Source: CBIFVZ01 sp966185765 (GTDB lineage Bacteria; Pseudomonadota; Gammaproteobacteria; Enterobacterales; Enterobacteriaceae). From it: DNA of 9,169 nt. Positions 6,491 through 9,169 of the stretch are shown here, in pieces (position 1 is the stretch's first letter; every line of letters begins with the position of its first letter). The notes beneath the pieces were generated by a model. The model saw nothing but the letters and a program-made list of their open reading frames with translations. It was not told the DNA's origin and did no database searches. The translations under genes and the position numbers were made by a program. The stretch covers positions 1 to 9,169 of the forward strand of contig CBIFVZ010000112.1 in assembly GCA_966185765.1 (NCBI GenBank), read 5' to 3'.

Positions 6491-6516
6491 ATAATCGCCG
6501 GGGGCGATTATTTTTT
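6491..6516 (+). terminator. Terminator-shaped hairpin facing into the 3' end of sodA
   Basis: ATAATCGCC (6491-6499) pairs perfectly with GGCGATTAT (6503-6511) around GGG. On the + strand T6511-T6516 follows, so the intrinsic terminator points right, antisense to sodA, and overlaps the sodA stop. No + strand gene ends here. On the minus strand the same hairpin has no T tail, and would sit just after the sodA stop as a 3' stem. Confidence 0.55.
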
Positions 6517-7128
6517 AGCTGCAAAACGCGCTGCGGCTTCGTCCCAGTTCACCACGTTCCAGAACTCTTTGATGTAGTCCGGGCGGCGGTTCTGGAATTT
6601 CAGGTAGTAAGCGTGCTCCCACACGTCCAGACCCAGAATCGGGTAGCCGGAGGTGCCAGAAATCGCTTCACCCATCAGCGGGCTGTCCTGGTTTGCAGTC
6701 GAGGTCACGGCCAGTTTGCCGTCTTTGATGACCAGCCACGCCCAGCCAGAACCAAAGCGCGTTGCCGCCGCTTTTTCGAACTCTTCTTTGAATTTATCAA
6801 CGCTACCGAAATCACGTTCAATAGCCGCTTTCAGGTCGCCCTGCAGGGTGGTGCCTTTCTTCAGACCTTTCCAGAACAGGCTGTGGTTGGCGTGGCCGCC
6901 CGCGTTGTTGCGCAGCGCACCTTTTTTATCAGCCGGAACCTGGTCCAGTTTGGTGATGAGCTCTTCAACCGGCAGAGCAGCCAGCTCCGGCAGGCTTTCC
7001 AGCGCGGCGTTAGCGTTGTTGACGTAAGCCTGATGGTGTTTGCTGTGATGGATTTCCATCGTCTGCTTGTCGAAGTGCGGCTCAAGAGCGTCGTACGCGT
7101 ACGGCAGGGATGGCAGTGTATAACTCAT
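6508..7128 (-). CDS. sodA: Superoxide dismutase [Mn]
   Basis: Cytoplasmic Mn enzyme that converts superoxide to oxygen and hydrogen peroxide. It is 206 residues, as in E. coli, and almost identical to that protein. All metal ligands are present counting the start Met: His27, His82, Asp168 and His172 (motif DVWEHAYY). The GGHANH motif at 77-82 and Gln147 are typical of the Mn type. I chose ATG at 7128 because the protein then begins MSYTLPSLPY and GGAGA lies 8 bases upstream. The open frame extends to an ATG at 7143 (five more residues), but that ATG precedes the ribosome site. The promoter carries a Fur-box-like site, and the gene ends at a rho-independent terminator before yiiM. In E. coli, sodA also answers to SoxRS, ArcA and FNR; only the Fur-like site is clear here. 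Confidence 0.99.
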   Translation of the reverse strand: MSYTLPSLPYAYDALEPHFDKQTMEIHHSKHHQAYVNNANAALESLPELAALPVEELITKLDQVPADKKGALRNNAGGHANHSLFWKGLKKGTTLQGDLKAAIERDFGSVDKFKEEFEKAAATRFGSGWAWLVIKDGKLAVTSTANQDSPLMGEAISGTSGYPILGLDVWEHAYYLKFQNRRPDYIKEFWNVVNWDEAAARFAAKK

Positions 7129-7188
7129 AATCTTCATCTCCATAATTGTCGGGCGGCAGGGTGTTAACGCCGCGTGAGCAGTCGGTTC

Positions 7189-7216
7189 ATTATAGTTAAT
7201 TAAATGATATTGAAAA
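7189..7216 (-). promoter_or_regulatory. sodA: sodA promoter
   Basis: On the minus strand a perfect TATAAT -10 is at 7194-7189. TTTTCA (7216-7211, 4 of 6 matches to TTGACA) lies 16 bases upstream of it. Transcription would start near 7182, giving a leader of about 54 bases. The arrangement resembles the known E. coli sodA promoter. Confidence 0.8.
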
Positions 7217-7224
7217 TGTTTATC
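7206..7224 (-). promoter_or_regulatory. Fur box over the sodA -35
   Basis: The 19 bases GATAAACATTTTCAATATC, read on the minus strand, match the classical Fur consensus (GATAATGATAATCATTATC) at 14 of 19 positions by direct count. They cover the -35 hexamer, so binding would block RNA polymerase. This agrees with iron repression of sodA known in E. coli. A GCAC (minus strand, 7229-7226) just upstream gives only a poor SoxS/marbox match. Confidence 0.7.
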
Positions 7225-7306
7225 CGTGCCACACTGTTTTTGTGGTTATTCTCTGACTGGTTGTTAGCAAAAATGTGAACACAATCCGAGGCTTCCTGCG
7301 CTTCTT

Positions 7307-7384
7307 GTCACCGGGTGGTTACCGGGCCAGGCATGCCGGGTGACCTGTCGCACCTTTGATTGCCCCTGCTATAGGGTCACCCGG
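7307..7384. repeat. Cluster of GTCACCCGG-type repeats
   Basis: GTCACCGGG (7307-7315) and GTTACCGGG (7318-7326) are direct repeats with an 11-base period. CCGGGTGACC (7336-7345) is the exact reverse complement of GGTCACCCGG (7375-7384), and nearly of the first copy. Four related half-sites thus lie within 78 bases between the divergent sodA and DUF2726 genes. The cluster could be a multi-site operator or a local REP-like element. Neither can be decided from the sequence. Confidence 0.55.
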
Positions 7385-7390
7385 GACCGT

Positions 7391-7500
7391 GCGTTCTCTC
7401 AAACGCCCATTTACACGCTGCCCCTGCACCACCTTTATTTCCACTTTCCGCTGCTATTGCCCCACTTTGCCACTTCAGCCCTGACAATTTCCTGTTACGC
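7391..7500 (+). other. C-rich, G-poor tract (possible Rho-loading leader)
   Basis: By count these 110 bases hold 44 C, 34 T, 18 A and 14 G, so C outnumbers G threefold and pyrimidines make up 71%. I see no stable hairpin in it. A C-over-G bubble of this length in untranslated RNA is the known signature of Rho utilisation sites. The frame is open but has no start with a ribosome site, so I do not treat it as coding. Confidence 0.4.
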
Positions 7501-7523
7501 CAGACACAACTGCCATAGCAGGA

Positions 7524-7552
7524 TTGCAATTACATTAAAAAGTATTAATGAT
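7524..7552 (+). promoter_or_regulatory. Possible sigma-70 promoter of the DUF2726 gene
   Basis: TTGCAA (7524-7529) and AATGAT (7547-7552) are 17 bases apart. Each matches consensus at 4 of 6 positions, in a locally AT-rich stretch after the C-rich tract. Transcription would begin near 7559, leaving a leader of about 18 bases before the ribosome site and ATG. Confidence 0.35.
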
Positions 7553-7576
7553 AACGGCAGGGACAAAGGAGCAGGA

Positions 7577-8131
7577 ATGCATATGGATATTCAAACCTTC
7601 ATTATTATTCTGTTAATTGCGGTCATCGTTTATTTATATAAAAACCGCAGTAAAAAACGCCCGTACTTTCCAAAACCACAGGCTATACCGCGCACACGAA
7701 GCGTTAGCGATGTTGGCGACCAGCTTCATTTTGTTGCTAACAGTGAATTTGATAAACGCAAACTTATGAACCAGCATGAGTTCTATTTGTTTCGCAAATT
7801 AGAATCGTATCTTCAGAAAAATTACAGTGAGTATCGTGTCTTCCCACAGGTCGCTATGGGCGTCTACCTGAGCGCTTCTGACACCCAGGCACACAGCTCC
7901 ATTAACAGTAAACGCGCTGATTTTGTGATTATTTCAAAATACGGCAAGCCGTGCGTCGTTGTTGAATATCAGGGTAACGGCCATTATCAGGCTAACGCCG
8001 CAGCGCGCGACGCGGTTAAAAAAGAGGCCTGTCGTAAGGCGGGAATTCACTATGTGGAAATCAGCGCAGATTACACCGATCAGGATATCAACGTGATTGG
8101 CCGCTACCTCACGCAGGCAGCCGCCGCCTGA
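7577..8131 (+). CDS. DUF2726 domain protein, membrane-anchored, PD-(D/E)XK nuclease-like
   Basis: Function unknown. With ATG at 7577 it has 184 residues. Residues 6-21 (QTFIIILLIAVIVYLY) form one membrane segment, followed by a basic stretch (KNRSKKR), so the rest should face the cytoplasm. The DUF2726 domain runs about 60-180. It carries a conserved Glu68, then SKRADFVII with Asp115, then VVVEYQGNGHY with Glu130, Gln132 and His136, then the basic helix RDAVKKEACRKAGI. The Asp...Glu-x-Gln order fits a PD-(D/E)XK endonuclease-like fold of the kind proposed for this family. Activity is unproven. The start rests on AAAGGAG at 7565-7571, 5 bases upstream; ATG at 7583 (182 residues, AGGA 6 bases upstream) is possible. 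The same frame opens at a GTG at 7340, but that stretch is C-rich and lacks a ribosome site there. It converges with fdhD, with 5 bases between stops. Confidence 0.88.
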   Translation: MHMDIQTFIIILLIAVIVYLYKNRSKKRPYFPKPQAIPRTRSVSDVGDQLHFVANSEFDKRKLMNQHEFYLFRKLESYLQKNYSEYRVFPQVAMGVYLSASDTQAHSSINSKRADFVIISKYGKPCVVVEYQGNGHYQANAAARDAVKKEACRKAGIHYVEISADYTDQDINVIGRYLTQAAAA

Positions 8132-8136
8132 GCGCC

Positions 8137-8964
8137 TTATTCCACCAGGCGCTGTGGGTGGCTGTAAATTGTGGCGCGTCCCGGTTTGCTAAAGCCCACC
8201 AGCGTCAGGTTGCTGCGCTCGGCGACCTGGACTGCAAGCGAGGTCGCGGCCGAGACGGCAAACAGAATTTCCACGCCGCACATCGCCGCCTTTTGTACCA
8301 TTTCATAACTGGCGCGGCTTGAGACCAACGCCGCCCCGCTGTGCCAGCTTTCACGGCTGCGCCGCCCCAACAGTTTATCGAGCGCCACATGGCGACCTAC
8401 ATCTTCATGCCCACCCGCAATATCGCCCTGCGGCGTCAGCCATGCCGCAACATGGGTACAGCCCGTAAGCTGCCCTATTGGTTGAAAGTCCCTCAGTTGA
8501 GCGAGCGCATTATCAAGCGTGCGCAAAGAAAACTGCTGGGTGAACGCCAGCGGCGCAACGGGCCTCCCGATGTCGTTAAGTTGCTCCACGCCGCACACGC
8601 CGCAGCCGGTGCGCCCGGCCATCTGACGGCGGCGCGCTTTCAGCCCCATAAAACGGCGACTCGACAATTCAATACGTATCTCTATACCGCCGCAGCCCGG
8701 CACGACATCCATGCCGTAAATCTCCTGGGGCGATTCAATAATGCCTTCTGATAGCGAAAAACCCAGCGCGAACGCCTCCAGATCTTTCGGCGAAGCCATC
8801 ATCACCACATGCGAAATACCGTTGTACACCAGCGCAACCGGTGTTTCTTCGGCCAGCCAGTCCTCGCCCGGCGTCTCAAGTGAGTTGCGGGTGTGGACCA
8901 AAACCGGACGGTAGCACGTGAACTCTGTCACAGAGTCATCTTTCTTGGCACTTAAATCATTCAC
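8137..8964 (-). CDS. fdhD: Formate dehydrogenase accessory sulfurtransferase FdhD
   Basis: Cytoplasmic protein that takes sulfur from the desulfurase IscS and passes it to the molybdenum cofactor of formate dehydrogenases, which are inactive without it. It is 275 residues, against about 277 in E. coli. The sulfur-carrying CxxC is present as Cys121 and Cys124 in GRTGCGVCGVEQLNDIG. Other conserved blocks are VALVYNGISHVVMMASP (43-59), the HEDVGRHVALDKLLGRRS region and SSRASYEMVQKAAMCGVEILFAVSAAT towards the end. The start is GTG at 8964: the N-terminus MNDL...VTEFT lines up with the Salmonella protein I recall, although no strong ribosome site is visible. An inner GTG (residue 12) is less likely. 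It is divergent from fdoG, one of the enzymes it serves, with a shared 155-base control region. Confidence 0.97.
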   Translation of the reverse strand: MNDLSAKKDDSVTEFTCYRPVLVHTRNSLETPGEDWLAEETPVALVYNGISHVVMMASPKDLEAFALGFSLSEGIIESPQEIYGMDVVPGCGGIEIRIELSSRRFMGLKARRRQMAGRTGCGVCGVEQLNDIGRPVAPLAFTQQFSLRTLDNALAQLRDFQPIGQLTGCTHVAAWLTPQGDIAGGHEDVGRHVALDKLLGRRSRESWHSGAALVSSRASYEMVQKAAMCGVEILFAVSAATSLAVQVAERSNLTLVGFSKPGRATIYSHPQRLVE

Positions 8965-9001
8965 TATAAATTAACCAGATTAAAACAACTGCAGCATCAA
9001 T

Positions 9002-9039
9002 ATGGTATTCTCTACCATTATCCCCCTCACAGAAGGGGG
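9002..9039. other. Two hairpins in the fdhD-fdoG divergent region
   Basis: ATGGTA (9002-9007) pairs perfectly with TACCAT (9013-9018) around TTCTC. CCCCC (9022-9026) pairs with GGGGG (9035-9039) around eight bases. Neither has a T tail. TACCTAT at 9055-9061 fits the NarL/NarP heptamer TACYYMT, but a single copy is weak evidence. No promoter hexamer pair for fdhD or fdoG is convincing, though both must start in these 155 bases. Confidence 0.4.
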
Positions 9040-9119
9040 TATAGATCAATTTTGTACCTATGAAGCGTTGGCTGCAAAAAATTCTACACATGAGACAATG
9101 TCAAAACAGGAGCAAAACC

Positions 9120-9169
9120 ATGCAGGTCAGCAGAAGGCAGTTCTTTAAGATCTGCGCTGGCGGTATGGC
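9120..9169 (+). CDS. fdoG: Formate dehydrogenase-O major subunit, first 16 codons (partial)
   Basis: Start of the catalytic molybdenum- and selenocysteine-containing subunit of the respiratory, membrane-bound formate dehydrogenase-O, which faces the periplasm. Only MQVSRRQFFKICAGGM is seen before the window ends. SRRQFFK (residues 4-10) is a twin-arginine export motif. The opening MQV matches FdoG; the paralogue FdnG begins MDV. AGGAG at 9108-9112, 7 bases upstream, supports the start. The position next to divergent fdhD is as expected for fdoGHI. The selenocysteine codon and its SECIS element lie beyond the window. Confidence 0.93.
   Translation, partial: MQVSRRQFFKICAGGM

Noticed and set aside
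7129..7143. Five extra codons (MEMKI) at the sodA N-terminus
   Set aside because: The ATG at 7143 includes part of the ribosome site itself, and family members begin MSYTLP.
6442..7167. 241-codon open frame on + opposite sodA
   Set aside because: It lies entirely antisense to a perfectly conserved sodA, has no ribosome site, and its composition mirrors the sodA codon pattern.
7340..7576. GTG-started 79-codon N-terminal extension of the DUF2726 protein
   Set aside because: The stretch is C-rich and G-poor, lacks a ribosome site at 7340, and the extension would put sequence before the natural N-terminal membrane anchor. AAAGGAG before 7577 explains the start.

Overview
The window is a chromosomal segment from a member of the Enterobacteriaceae. 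Its genes closely match the E. coli and Salmonella proteins I recall for mtlA, mtlD, mtlR, yibL, yiiM, sodA, fdhD and fdoG. The gene order is not that of E. coli K-12, and differences such as the lack of yibT and the fic and DUF2726 genes point to an Enterobacter/Lelliottia/Kosakonia-type genome rather than Escherichia. That assignment is inference. Almost all of the window is core metabolism; I see no integrase, transposase, tRNA, rRNA or CRISPR array.

Left part (1-4313, + strand): the mannitol operon. mtlA (PTS transporter EIICBA) brings in mannitol as mannitol-1-phosphate, mtlD oxidises that to fructose-6-phosphate, and mtlR represses the operon. yibL, a small ribosome-associated protein gene, follows. 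The intergenic spaces are unusually structured. A rho-independent terminator/attenuator and a Y-shaped repeat containing a four-tract G-quadruplex motif lie between mtlA and mtlD. A perfect 13-bp palindrome lies between mtlD and mtlR. The N-terminus of mtlR looks eroded compared with E. coli.

Middle part (4316-7128, - strand): a Fic-family AMPylase-like protein with its own inhibitory motif and a C-terminal winged helix, then yiiM (molybdenum-dependent detoxification of N-hydroxylated bases), then sodA (Mn superoxide dismutase). The fic 5' region is packed with TCACCTCA/TGAGGTGA repeats that overlap its ribosome binding site and any promoter, and could serve as a self-operator. sodA has a recognisable sigma-70 promoter with a 14/19 Fur box across the -35, and a good rho-independent terminator.

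Right part (7129-9169): a 448-bp intergenic stretch holding the sodA control region, a cluster of GTCACCCGG-type repeats and a C-rich, G-poor tract. It is followed by a membrane-anchored DUF2726 (PD-(D/E)XK nuclease-like) protein on +, then fdhD on - convergent with it, and divergently the first 50 bases of fdoG, the catalytic subunit of formate dehydrogenase-O. FdhD sulfurates the molybdenum cofactor of that enzyme, so this last pair is functionally linked.

No wholly new multi-gene system is evident. The observations most worth a second look are the G-quadruplex/hairpin switch between mtlA and mtlD, the fic operator architecture, the damaged mtlR start, and the repeat plus C-rich leader in front of the DUF2726 gene.
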